Shown here one piece after another: positions 11,119 to 22,409 of a DNA stretch of 64,000 nucleotides. The DNA comes from Eutypella sp. D-1. Taxonomy: Eukaryota; Ascomycota; Sordariomycetes; Xylariales; Diatrypaceae. Position 1 is the first letter of the stretch. Each line of letters begins with the position of its first letter. The stretch is taken from contig JAJTTP010000001.1 of NCBI GenBank assembly GCA_023313575.1, positions 4,030,001 through 4,094,000 on the forward strand, read 5' to 3'. The position numbers were made by a program, and so were the translations under genes. A model generated the notes under the pieces. It worked only from the letters and a program-made list of their open reading frames with translations. It had not been told where the DNA came from and searched no databases.

Positions 11119-13219
11119 ATGACCGACTTAAACCCAAGCGCCCCTGTGTTTGCGCCGGCTGATGCGCCAGCTGATGCGCCGGCTGATGGCGTCGCCGATG
11201 CGACAAAGGCCGTCGAAAACCTTCACCTTGATGAGGTCACGGGCGAGATGGTTTCCAAGACTGAACTCAAGCGTCGTCAGAAGAAGCGGGAGAGGGATAG
11301 CCAGAAGAAGGCCAAGCAACCGCCTGCCAACGCCGCCGCGCAGACTCAGAAGAAGGCTAAGAGCGCCGAGGAGGACGAGAGCAACCTCACCCCGAATCAA
11401 GTATGTATGAATTAGTATGTATATCTCATGGACACTTGCACTGACTGACATCTATCCTAAAGTACTTTGAAATTCGATCCAAGACTGTTGAAGAACTCCA
11501 TGCCCAGGGCAAGGCATACCCTCACAAATTCCACATCACCTACGACATCCGCAACTTCGCCGACGAGTTCAAGCACCTGAAGAATGGCGAGTCTGATAGG
11601 TCTAAGACCGTCCAGCTTGCCGGTCGCATCTTCGTCAAGCGATCTTCTGGTTCCAAGCTCTTCTTCTACGACCTCCGTTCCGAAAACACCCGCCTGCAGG
11701 TTCTTGCCCAAGCCCAGGAGGTAGCAGAGGGCGCCCCCGATTTCGAGTCTCAGCACGTAAACCTACGCCGTGGTGATATCATCGGCGTGCGCGGATTCCC
11801 CACGAGGACAAACCCTAAGAACAAGCAGGGCCAGGGTGATTACTCTGGAGAGCTGTCCATATCCGCTGCCGAAATCACCCTCCTTTCCCCCTGCTTACAC
11901 CAGATCCCTAGCGACCACTTCGGTTTCAAGGATCCCGAGCAGCGATTCCGGCAAAGATACCTTGACTTGATGATCAACGACCGTGCGCGCAATGTCTTCC
12001 ATACCCGCGCCAAGATCGACTCTTACATCCGGAGGTGGTTTGATGACCGTGACTTTATTGCCGTCCAGACTCCCATGCTCAACACCGTCGCTGGCGGTGC
12101 TACCGCGAAGCCATTCGTTACCCATCATAACGAATTAAATATGGACATGTTTCTGCGTATTGCCCCTGAGTTATATCTGAAGATGTTGGTTATTGGTGGT
12201 CTTAACCGAGGTGGGTGCTTACTATGTTTTTTTTCAATCATTGCAAATCTCGCTGACCTAACATGTTTAGTCTACGAGATGGGTCGTCAGTTCAGAAATG
12301 AGGGTATGGACCTCACGCATAACCCCGAATTCACGACTCTGGAGTTCTATATGGCCTATGCGGACATGCACGATCTCATGGGTATGGCCGAGGAGCTAGT
12401 ACCTGGCCTCGTCAAGCATATTCATGGCTCCTATAAGACGACATACCACACGGCCAAGGGCGAGGAGATCAGCATCAACTGGGAAGCGCCTTGGCGACGT
12501 ATTGACATGATACCGGCCCTGGAAGAGCGCACCGGAGAGAAATTCCCTCACGCCGACGAGTTACACACTGAAGAGACGGGCACCTTCCTCAAGAAGGTCC
12601 TCGAGAAGACGGGAGTGGAATGCTCGCCTCCCTTGACCAATGCAAGAATGCTTGATGCCCTAGTTGGCGAGTTCCTGGAGTCTCAATGCGTAAGTTAACG
12701 TCGCATCGTATTCAAGGGAAGCCGGCTGCTAATTCCGGCTATTATAGACCGACCCGACATTCATCGTCGGCCATCCCAAGATGATGAGCCCGCTGGCCAA
12801 GAGCTCACGATCCACGCCCGGCTTATGTGAACGGTTCGAGGTCTTCGTCGCGACCAAGGAGATCATTAACGCGTATGTTTTATTGCCACTTACTACCGGA
12901 CACTGTCCCTACCTTCTCTCACCAACCTCATACACTCTGCATTTGAAAAACCCCAGAGGCTAACACAAGGGCGTGCCGCAGTTACACGGAGTTGAACGTC
13001 GCGAGCGAGCAGCGGCTGCGGTTTGACGAGCAGGCGCGACAGAAGGCGCAGGGCGACGACGAGGCACAGGGCGTTGACGAGACGTTCTGCCGCGCCCTCG
13101 AGCACGGCCTGCCGCCCACCGGCGGCTTCGGCATGGGCATCGACCGCCTCGCCATGTTCCTCACGGACAACCATACCATCCGGGAGGTCCTGGCTTTCCC
13201 CACCATGAAGCCGGAATAA
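11119..13219 (+). CDS. KRS1: Cytosolic lysyl-tRNA synthetase (class II), five exons
   Basis: Charges tRNA-Lys with lysine in the cytosol. Exons by eye: 11119-11400, 11463-12210, 12271-12689, 12748-12872, 12982-13219; all junctions keep frame, giving 603 residues, close to the usual 590-600. Residues 1-90 are an Ala/Asp-rich then Lys/Arg-rich extension typical of eukaryotic enzymes and used for tRNA binding. An OB-fold anticodon-binding domain follows at about 140-230. The class II core has [10 protein letters not shown], then motif 2 with [15 protein letters not shown] around residue 351, and motif 3 [14 protein letters not shown] near residue 575. The start ATG at 11119 follows a T-rich leader; an in-frame GTG at 11050 is unlikely. 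Introns are 58-109 nt with GT-AG ends (donors GTATGT, GTGGGT, GTAAGT, GTATGT). There is no mitochondrial presequence. Confidence 0.95.
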
Positions 13220-13669
13220 AAGGGGCGGGACGATGTTGGCTCATTGTCGGAATTACTTGCTCGCTCAATGCTCTCCCTCTATGGAAGCGGGGTGTGCGTG
13301 ACCGTTTTTGGCCCCAATGGGTGGTGGTATAAGCGGGAGTGAGAGAGGAACTCATCGCACATTGCAATCCTCGTACTTCTTCGAGCGGCATAGCGCGAGG
13401 TCGGATAGATAGATCATCGGGGAGAAAAACGGGATTACGGCCTAGCTAGCTAGATAGAGCAAAATGGAACAAAGAAAGAAAAGAAAAGAAAAGAAAAAAA
13501 AATACAAATCGGAGTCCTCATCCCGTTGCCTTAGCCAGAAAGCGAATGAATCGATGGGCAGTTGACCATACCAGCACCAGAATTAAGCCTACCCTACCCT
13601 TTTACCCTCGCAGGGAAGAGAGAAATACTTCGCACATTATTTGCCCAGCTCCCGGATTTTAATTCCCTT

Positions 13670-13686
13670 CCCCCCCCCCCCCCCCC
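13670..13686. repeat. Poly-C tract
   Basis: An uninterrupted run of 17 C in the KRS1-ARP9 intergenic region. Length calls in such runs are often unreliable. Confidence 0.9.
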
Positions 13687-14265
13687 TTGACACACATGCT
13701 CTCAGGCTGGCAGTTCCGCTATATACCTCTCTCCTCTGTTTTAAGCTGTGGTGGGCCGGGTGGTAAGAATAGTAACGAGCAAGACAAGAGAGTTGTAAGT
13801 AAGATAAGGCCTACAAAGAATATCACGCAGCAAACATAGGTGGGTATGTATACACATGCACGTACGCACGCATGCAACATGCGGCGGCGTATTCACTACG
13901 GAGTAGGCAACGAACGCACCACCACCTGAACCAGCCGGGCTGTGTAAGATGGAGCAATCACTTCACAAGCACCGCACCCTCGTCTCATTTTCATTTCTAT
14001 TTTATTTTATTTTTTTGCTTTTGCTTGCGACGTAAGATACATGCCTTCGGTATAAAGGGAACCCCCCGTCCCCGGCCCTTCTCCCTACCCTCTGCTTCTT
14101 TTCCCAGGTCAACCCACCCACCCATCACATCACCCCATCTACACCTTTATTTAGTTCACAACTCAGCCTAGGTAGGTAGGCAGGTATCTCCTTCAACAAT
14201 GGCGCACATCGAAATAAGACGTCTAATGGTAGAAACCGGTATCCAGCAGATAGGACCGGGACTAG

Positions 14266-14297
<32 letters not shown>
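14266..14297. repeat. (GATT)n microsatellite
   Basis: About eight perfect tetranucleotide repeats in the convergent spacer. Confidence 0.95.
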
Positions 14298-14860
14298 CAG
14301 GGCGGGCCTTCGCGAATCTGCCCAGCTCATTCATTTCAATTCTCTGTCTGCTTCTTCGACGTGCGCGCATATCTCGAATAAAGGTGCCATACTGTCTGTT
14401 TCCACTCTGTCCCCTTCTTGCAAGCCAGCAGGACAGGACAGGACAGGTAGGCAGGCAGTCAGGCAGGCAGTGGGAAACATAGGCCTATGCATGCCCTGAC
14501 ACGGCCCCAGCCGGTTCTCGAGAACTTGGCTGCTGCAGATGAGAAAGGAAGGGAAACGACAGCAATAACGACAAGCCAGAAAGATGTAATGTATACCTAG
14601 CAGACACACAAGACACAAGACAACGTGACAAGGCACACCCCTCCTATTTTCGAACAAGAAAAAAAAAAGACGCCGACGCCGTCTGCTTTTTAATGTATGC
14701 CTTCTTCATTTTTTTCTTTCTTTCTTTCTCCCTCTTCTCAATAAGAAAGAAAGAAAAAGCAAAGAGAACTCCGTTCTAGATCCTATTACTATTATACCGC
14801 GTGGGGGAATTCCTTGAACCCTGTCGCCCCCTAAACCACCCCCGTGATCACATCATCGGA

Positions 14861-17236
14861 TCAGCCCATCGAGCAGTGGTCGCGGATACCCCGGGGACCC
14901 AGTATGCTGTTTTGGCAAATAAGTTAGCCAACAAAAGGTCTGATGTCTAAAGTTGTATAAAAAAAAAAAAAAAAAAGAAAAAAAAAAGGAGGATTGGGGA
15001 ACGTTGGGGAGCTGAGGAAAAGGGGGGGGGGGAGGGGCAAAGCACACTTACTTGTAGTCCACGCGCGTGAGCATGCAGAAGCGGAGGGTATCGGCGTCGA
15101 CGACGTTGAGGCAGAAGACGAGGCGAGCGTAGACGAGGGAACCGAGGAACATGGCCTCCTCGAAGCCGATCTTGTTCCACTCGGCGAGGTAGGTCGGCGG
15201 CGTCAGGAGCTTGATGCTGGTCGGCGTCTGGCCGTGGGCGTGATGGCCTCCGGAACCCGCCGCTGCTGCCGCCGCGTCGGCATTGGCGGCCACGGCAGCG
15301 GCGGCGGCGGGACCCGGGGTACCCTGGCCCTGGCCCTGGTTCTGGGACTGCGCCTGCGCCTGCGCGGTGGCGGCCTGCAGCAGGGGGTTCACGTTGGTGG
15401 TAGAGGGGACGGGGCCGGTGTAGGAGCCGGTGGGGGTCTGGGAGCCGGTGCCGGTCGGGGTGGCGATGTTGGAGGGGAGCTCGGAGGTGAAGATGGTGGC
15501 GGTGCTGGGGGAGATGAGGTGGCGCGCGTGCAGGGTCTGCACGATGTTCTCGCGGAGCCCGCGCAGCCGTGAGCCGTTGCCCACGAAGACGAGGTTGTCC
15601 CACAGCGCCGGCCGCTGGTACGTCTCCGTCCCGCTCTGGATCGCCATGTAGATGGTCGACACGATCCGGTCGATCTCGATCCGGTCCGCGAACAGGAACC
15701 GCTCCAGCCCCACCTCCACGTCCTTCGTCACCCGCTTCGTTCTCCTTTCCGTCACGGTTTTTGTTGCGGCCGCGGGCTTCTCGGCTTCCACGCTGGGGAC
15801 GGGGACAGCTGCGTCGCTGGGGGGTGCTGCTTCGCTAGAGGCGGCCGGCTCACTAGGAGCGGCTGCTTCACCGGGGGCGGCTCCTTCGGCTGTAGGTGCT
15901 GCCTCGGGGTTCGCATTGTCGGTCTTGGGCTGCTCCTCCTTAGCGGCGCCGTTCGTCGAGACGGGTACCTCCACATCCTCGTGCACGAGCTCCTCGTAGT
16001 GGAAGATGACGTTTTTCCGCTTGGAGTTGGGGAGTTTGGCAGGTTTGCCCGCGGAGGAATCGGCTTCCTGGCCCTTTCCCTTCTTAGACTTCGCCTTCTC
16101 CGCCTTCTCTTTCTCCTTCTTGGCGAGGAACTCCCGGGTGTTACCGCTCGTAACGATGTTGGCCACGTCCAGCACGCCCTCCTCTCCGTCCTTAGCCTCG
16201 GGGTTCCCGTCGTCGCCGTCGGCGAGGGCGGCGAGGGCGGCAGCGTCCGCGATTTCGGCGTCGGTGGCCGTCGGCAGCTCCATAAGGTCGGGGGAGTTGG
16301 GGTCGTACGGCAGGACCTCGCAGAGAGAGCTCTTCTTTAGCTGTTCGGCCATGTCGCGCGTGAAGCCCTTGTGCTTCAGCAGCGTCAGCAGCTTCTGGGT
16401 GAAGACCTCGCCGCCGGAGATGTCGCGCACGGGGCTCGGATAGCCTAGGGTCCGCTGATTGATCATTTGGAAGTCGTGGATGCAGGTGACGTCGACCTTC
16501 TCGAAACCGATGTCGACAATGGTCATGCTAGGGAACTTCATGCCGTGGTGGGTCGCGATGCCGCTGTGCAGCAGACAGAGGGCGGGGGTCTTGGTCTTCT
16601 CGAAGATGTAGCTCGCGACGTTCTCCCACTGCCCGCGGGTCCACTGCGGCGATGCCATGAGCAGGATCGGCGTGTTGTGGTACGTCTTGGTTAATAAGCT
16701 GTGAACGTGGTCCAGGAAAGCGAGGAATGCATCCATGTGTATAATTTGGCCACCTGATGATAACAAGTTAGCTTAAATCTGCGCGCGCGCGCGCATTGCC
16801 ATTTCGCGCATGCCATATCGCGCATGCTACATCGCACATTGCGCTGTACGCCCTGGGCTCACTCACCTTGTAAGGGATACACGGCGCCCTCGACACTATC
16901 GGGATCCTCAACGTCTTCGTACTCGGCATCCTGGGCGGACGCGGGTTTCGCATCGGAGGCATCACCACCACCACCACCACCGCCAGCATCCGCCGCCGTT
17001 TCGGTTGTCGCTGTCGCTGTCGCAGCAGAAGCGGTGCCATTAGTCGCGTTCTTCTTGCGCCTATACGTGTGGTAAGGCCTCCAGCCGGGGCCGCTCGGGT
17101 CGCGAAACATGCGGGTGGGGATACGATAGGCGGGCGGGGTGAGCTCGTGGCAGCCGAGCTGGGCCATGGTGGTCTGGCTTCCGGGACAGATGATGAGGAT
17201 CTGATCCTCGCGCCATTTGGCCTGTTGGCTGGCCAT
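14861..17236 (-). CDS. ARP9: Actin-related protein Arp9 (SWI/SNF and RSC remodeller subunit), three exons
   Basis: Nuclear actin-related subunit of the fungal SWI/SNF and RSC chromatin remodellers; pairs with Arp7 on the HSA helix of the ATPase. Exons on the minus strand: 17236-16867, 16753-15052, 14906-14861, all in frame, 705 residues. The N-terminus ILIICPGSQTT (13-23) with IPTRMFRD is the Arp9 version of the first actin strand. IHMDAFLAFLDHV and TIVDIGFEKVDVTCI follow the actin fold. The family is usually shorter (467 residues in yeast); the extra length is a Gly/Asp/Ala insert in exon 1, a Lys/Glu-rich insert and a Pro/Ala/Glu/Ser-rich insert in exon 2. The last exon encodes only the end (NILGPRGIRDHCSMG); without it the frame stops early at 15048-15050, right after a GTAAGT donor. 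Intron 2 (14907-15051) carries a very long T tract; intron 1 has a (GC)7 run. Confidence 0.88.
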
Positions 17237-19017
17237 GTTTGTTGTGAAACTATTTTGTAATTATTGTGATCGCGTTTTTTTTTCTTTCTCGTCGTTGAAG
17301 CAGCGGTTGGTGATGATAGTAGCGTAGCAGTCTCTAGCGGTATTCGAGCTATTCGAGCTATTCGAGCTATTCGAGCGTCAATTGCCTGTTTTCAAGCTTC
17401 GTCGTTATCGTCTTGGATTATAATTGAATCGGAATATTCGACTCCTCGCGGAGCTAGAATGAATGCCCCCCTTGGGGTGGTTGTGGTTGTGGTTGAGCAG
17501 ACCTGTAGACGGTTTCGACCGGCAGGCAGGTCTTGGATGGGGGTGATGGTCGATGGTTGATGTTGAAGATTGATTGGTCTTCGAAGTCGAAGCTTTAGAG
17601 TAGGTATTGGTGGTGGTTAAGTAGATAATTCTATGGAGCTGACCTATAATAGGTAGGCCCTAATAGGTATACTTACAATAGGTACTTGGGTAGGTACTTA
17701 GATGGACCCACCTATCCAGCACCAACCTCCTTAGCTTCAGTGTTCCATCCTACTTCTTATTGTACATAGTACTTACTTCATAGTGGAGTGGGGCTGAAGC
17801 TGTTCATGCAGCTCCGGACCTATTGAGGGCTGTGGCTGGAGGGGCTGGAGGGGCTCGCTCCCCTTTTCCCTTCCTTCCTAAAATAGATTCCCTTCCCTTG
17901 CATACATACATTATAATATATAGGGACCTCGGGATCTTTTCTATGTAGGTAGTTGACGAACGAACATCCAGAGAGACATGATCGATATAGTCGGTGCGAG
18001 GTAAAGTAGTCATGTATGCATAACAGCCGAGGCACACAAAGCATTATAGAGTATTGAGTACCCTCATTCATACATGCACACACATACACAGAGAGAGAGA
18101 GAGCCGGTTGCATATCATCGATTCGGAAAAACTGCAAAGGTGGATGTAGTATTTTATCTTCAACCACAGCATACAAGCAAGCAAGCAAGCAAGTCTCCCG
18201 TGCCATGCCATACCATGCCACGCCATGCCTCGTGCCCGAAGTAAATAATGCCTTCCTCTACCCAGACATCCCCAAGGGCTCGCTCCCCAAAAAATGCCAA
18301 AGCTCGCTAAGCGCGCTGCTTCAGGTAAAAGATAAGATAGAAGGGGGTATGGGTATGGTTAGAAGACAGACCGACAAAAACCCCTATGCAGTGAGTGTGG
18401 TTAATGCGATTTCGCTAGTGACAACGGGAATCACCACCTCAAAAAAAAAGAAACCCCCCCCAAAAAAGAAAAGAGGGAAGAAAAAACAGTTACATCCCAT
18501 AACCATTTCCTCGCCATCAAACGCCCCCTTGCCCGCTTTCCATGTCATCCTTCTCCAGTGGTAATCCCGAGTCTCTCGGATCTCATGAGCCTCTTTCCTT
18601 CACCCATGCGAAGAACCCCTCCATTCCTCCATCCGTAGTAAACCAAAGAGGCAATTCCCGCTTCCTCCCAACCCACATTATGTACAAGGTATTGATTAAA
18701 ATAATAGCTGTAATGACTTGGCTTTTCTTTTTCTTTTCTTTATTGCCTTCTTCGCCTCGCAATCCTCGAAAGCGAGGTGGACCCTCGGCTCATGATGGTT
18801 CCTTGGTAAATAGAGAAACGTGAAGTCGATCGACTCGCTCCAGCATGCCCTAATATGAATGACAGCACTCCTCAACCCGAGTCCAACCGTTCCTATCCAG
18901 CCCATATCTGGTATCGTTGCATCCTGTAAACCCCGAATATCGTCTGCATGCAACCCACGCCAACTCCGAATCTCATGTAGTAATCGCAAACAAAGAGAGG
19001 GTATAATGTAAAGATTA
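17237..19017. other. ARP9 promoter and 3' flank of the SYLF gene
   Basis: No convincing gene. It contains the ATTCGAGCT array, short AG and CAAG repeats (about 18088-18105 and 18176-18193), several TAGGTA/ACTTAG motifs at 17649-17705, and A-rich patches near 18440-18490. Open frames here are short and repetitive. Confidence 0.5.
17342..17377. repeat. Four tandem ATTCGAGCT units upstream of ARP9
   Basis: Three perfect nonamers (17342-17350, 17351-17359, 17360-17368) and a fourth ending in G (17369-17377). They lie about 106-141 bp before the ARP9 start codon. They could be a clustered protein-binding site or a young minisatellite; the sequence alone does not decide. Confidence 0.75.
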
Positions 19018-21275
19018 TCATGCAACGGAGACTTGCATCCCAGAGCTCGAGGCAAGGTTCTCCTGCTCTCCCTTATCCAAGGAGGCCCTCACCACAGTGC
19101 TAGAACGTCTGGGTTTCGATGTTAGCTCCTCCGCCTGCGGGGCCGTGTTCGCTTCGTTCGAGTCGACGAACGGCGCAGGCGGATACTCTGCCATCTCAAG
19201 TTCTGGCTTGGCCTCTGAGTCGGTCTTCAGCTCAGTCGCCACAGACTCCTCACGATCGTCGTTCTGGATCACCGTGATGTCGCCGGTACTTTTGTCCATG
19301 TGTTCGTTGGTGACGACGTCCTGGGGACGGGGCGTCAAGATTTCTTGTTGTCCGAGATCCATGTCGAATTCTTGACGAAGAGGGCTGCTGACCATGCTGT
19401 CGCCTGCCAGCTGACTCTTCCTCCAGGATCCACGAGCAGGACTTCGTGTTGGCAGAGGCGGGGGAACTCTACGTGGGATGGTGACGACGGCACCCTTGGC
19501 TTGTAGTCCCTGTGACACAACCCGAGCCGATCGCTGCGGCGTTTGTGCAGTTGCAACCTCGAAGACCACAGCTTCTTCTTCGGCATCCTCGAAGTCATCC
19601 TCATCATCCTCGTCATCGGCATCATCCACGTCGTCTTCGTCCTGGCTGCTGTCGTCTCCGCTCGAAACATCTGCCTTCTGAGCTACGGGAGGCTTGACGG
19701 TGTCCGTTGCCTTGTCCTCGGCCCCTTCGGCATTGTGCTTGGATTCGACGTCCTCATCCTTCTCCTCTACCGTTGCGATTCTTTTCACGGGAGTCTCTGT
19801 AGGCTCTTCCTCCAGGTCCGGGAAATTCGTCAGTTTTTTCAGCGCGCTTATATCGACCTTCGTATAGTCGATCTCCTCCGGTTCTTTGACTTCGGGGACA
19901 TCCTCACTTTGATGCCGCGGGTTGCCGTCTTCGCTCTGACTGGGTGTGGTTTCGGGAGTGCTGCCGAACGTCTGGGTCCCCGCATCGGTCATCTGGCTTC
20001 GTTCTGTAGCCATAGTCTTGTTCGACATGTAACTTCCTCTGTTACTCCGCGACACGAAAGTATCGACGCTGCGGCGGCTCAGTCGGGGAAATATCGGGCT
20101 CGATGGGCTTGGGACGTAGTCGAACTGACTACTTTCCGGTCGCAGACGGGAGCCGGCCTCACGGATCTCCAGCCCCGCCATCTCCAATGCAACTACGCCG
20201 AATGGGTCGGGGTCGTCTACGTCGGGAATGCCAAATATTGGTGCATCATGGGGACTCGCTGGTGATTCAATTGTAGCGTCGCCGGGTGCCGGTTGAGCTG
20301 AAAGCTGTTCAATGAGCGCAGTATCGTAGTCTGTTCTGCCTTCGGCGACTTTGAGCATTTCGGTCAAGGTTCTCGTCTGCGGTAGACTTTGGTTGATGTC
20401 GCCGGCTAGAATTTTGGGCACCCCAATCTTCATGCCGTAGAACCTCTCATTCTCATCCGCTCGTTCACTGAGCACTGTCCCATCCAGTTTGATATCCGCC
20501 ATATGCCCCTTTGCTTTCACATACGTGATGACAGCATCGCTCAGGTCTGCCCATCGCAGGTCGTTCTCGAGTAACCCGAGGGATACAAGAGGGCCGGCTG
20601 TGAGGCCCACATCTGTCCCCAAGGTAAATTTCTGCCTGGCGAACGTTTCTAATACGGAGAAGTTGTTTATGACAAGCACACAGTCATATATGTCGACGCC
20701 GAACCCGAAACCTAGACCGTGAGATTGAAGCATCAGAGCGGACGGTGGCGACCAAGAACCGTCGGTCTTTCGAGCCAGCAAAACACCACTACCGCCAGAA
20801 CCGGACGTCCATAGCCCGGATCGCATCGATGTGAAGACCGCCAAACCCAAAGCATTTTGTATTATTCTCGGTGGAATTTTCTTCAGTGTTTGATTTGACG
20901 ACTGGGTACTCGAGGTTGTGTGAGACGTAGGCGGCCGCTCGTCGTGCGCCGAAAACCCATCATCTGTGTGGCACAAATGTTAGTGAAAAAAGCATAACGG
21001 GGATGGATGGGTGAAAGGGTGAGAGGGTGAGCAGTACTGCAGAAGGATTTTATTATGCGAGCAGCCTTGTCGCATTCCTTGTCCAAAGTCGCCGGCCAGA
21101 AAATTTCCCTAGCTAGCCGTCCATTACTGAAGCGGGATACAGGCGAAGGGATCTTGTCAGCCCAGCCGCGAACTTTGTCCAGACTCGCTTTGGGTGCATG
21201 ACTATTTTGACTGTTTTGGCTATTTGTCTTGCTGCTCCGATCCCAGGATGGGAGCAGAGAAGAAACCCGCTGCAT
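19018..21275 (-). CDS. SYLF (Ysc84-type) domain protein with long acidic tail, two exons
   Basis: Proteins with the SYLF domain (DUF500; Ysc84/SH3YL1 family) bind phosphoinositides and actin and act in endocytosis; that role here is inferred. Exons: 21275-21038 and 20963-19018, in frame, 727 residues. The first ATG on the minus strand is at 21275; an upstream GTG in frame is less likely. The SYLF region spans about residues 60-275: WPATLDKECDKAARIIKSFC, then LGLAVFTSMRSGLWTSGSGG, then HGLGFGFGVDIYDCVLVINN and LGTDVGLTAGPLVSLG. The intron donor is the weak GTACTG. The remaining 450 residues are Ser/Thr/Pro/Glu-rich and probably disordered, with a strongly acidic run (DDSSQDEDDVDDADDEDDE) and a proline patch (RRVPPPLPTR) that could bind SH3 domains. 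There is no SH3 domain, unlike yeast Ysc84. Confidence 0.85.
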
Positions 21276-22385
21276 GATCACACGGGCCTAAGGTAATCTC
21301 TCGTCTTCGCCAAAACCCCGCGACCGTAGCCGCAGTTGGCGGGTTGATCGGACTAGGCACGAAATCGATGTTTCAAGGGGTGAGGGGGTGTGGTGTATTC
21401 GGTCGTTGCTCGTCGCTCGTCGGTTAGTGATTTTTGTGAGATTTGTTGGGGATTGTTTGGTTTCGCGGTTGCAAGACGAGCCAGTCCTGGAGCCAGTACT
21501 TCGTAGATCAATTAAGGGATCAGGTCAACTCAAAAGTCGAGGTTGACTTCTAGTTAGATCAAGCAAGCAAGGGGTGATGAAGGTGAATAGCATCCCAATA
21601 TCTCGGTTAGACCCGAGGGTGCCGGTAAAAGAGAAAGCGGGTTGGCAGGGGGGGTTGAATGTCGCGCAGCGGCGTGCTCGTGATTTGGGGATACTTTCAA
21701 GGTATAGAAAAGGGTCTCATGATCTGATGATTAAGATGATGGTGGACTGTGATTAGGCAGTTTAGGATGGTGCCGATGAAGCCGGCGATGCCCGGTATTC
21801 TTCTTGGTATTCTTCTTGGTGGAGGTCAAAGCATACGCAGGCTGGTACCGCTGGTATGCTGGTGTATGCTTGTAACTTTGTGCTGGCTGGTATGCTGGCA
21901 CACTGGCACGTACGCACGCACCCACACCGAAAAGGCACACGGATACACGGATTCACGGATTATCTAGACTAAACTTGTTGAGTTGGTAGTGGTAGCAGTG
22001 GTGGTAGTGGTGGCGGTAGTGGTGGTGGAGATAGAATGTGACGTTTAGGTCAACTCATCACGATGAAAAATCCGGAGATAATAAATCTAAAAGACGGAGA
22101 TCATTGCGTGAGAGCCCCAAACAACAAATATGCACATAAGGTACCTCCAGGGCTACTTAAAGGTAAGTAGATAAAGTAGGTGGGGGTTAAAGTACTCCAG
22201 TTGTAATTAAGTGTGATTATGATGGTGGATCGTGGACCGTGGGACGTTTAGTTATGGGGTTTTCCAGATGAATATATGGTAATGTAATACACAATGATAC
22301 AACTTGGGATACAAGATAGCGAACGCTGTTGGTTGTGCAGGTTGGGGTGGTGAATGGTGAGTGGTGAGTAGTAAGTGATAGATGA

Positions 22386-22409
22386 TGTGTGTGTGTGTGT
22401 GTGTGTGTG
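22386..22409. repeat. (TG)12 microsatellite
   Basis: Perfect dinucleotide array in the gene-poor spacer, followed by GGTTGTTGG-type repeats to about 22445. Confidence 0.95.

Larger units (their letters stand above)
13220..14860. other. Convergent 3' spacer between KRS1 and ARP9
   Basis: No gene seen; the open frames are short and low-complexity. It holds the 3' ends of two converging genes, a C17 run (13670-13686), a (GATT)n array (14266-14297), AG/CAGG-rich tracts near 14440-14470 and a pyrimidine-rich patch at 14708-14740. Confidence 0.5.

Noticed and set aside
14947..15603. Long open frames overlapping ARP9 on both strands
   Set aside because: They are shadows of GC-rich low-complexity ARP9 coding sequence (Arg/Pro/His strings); ARP9 explains the region.
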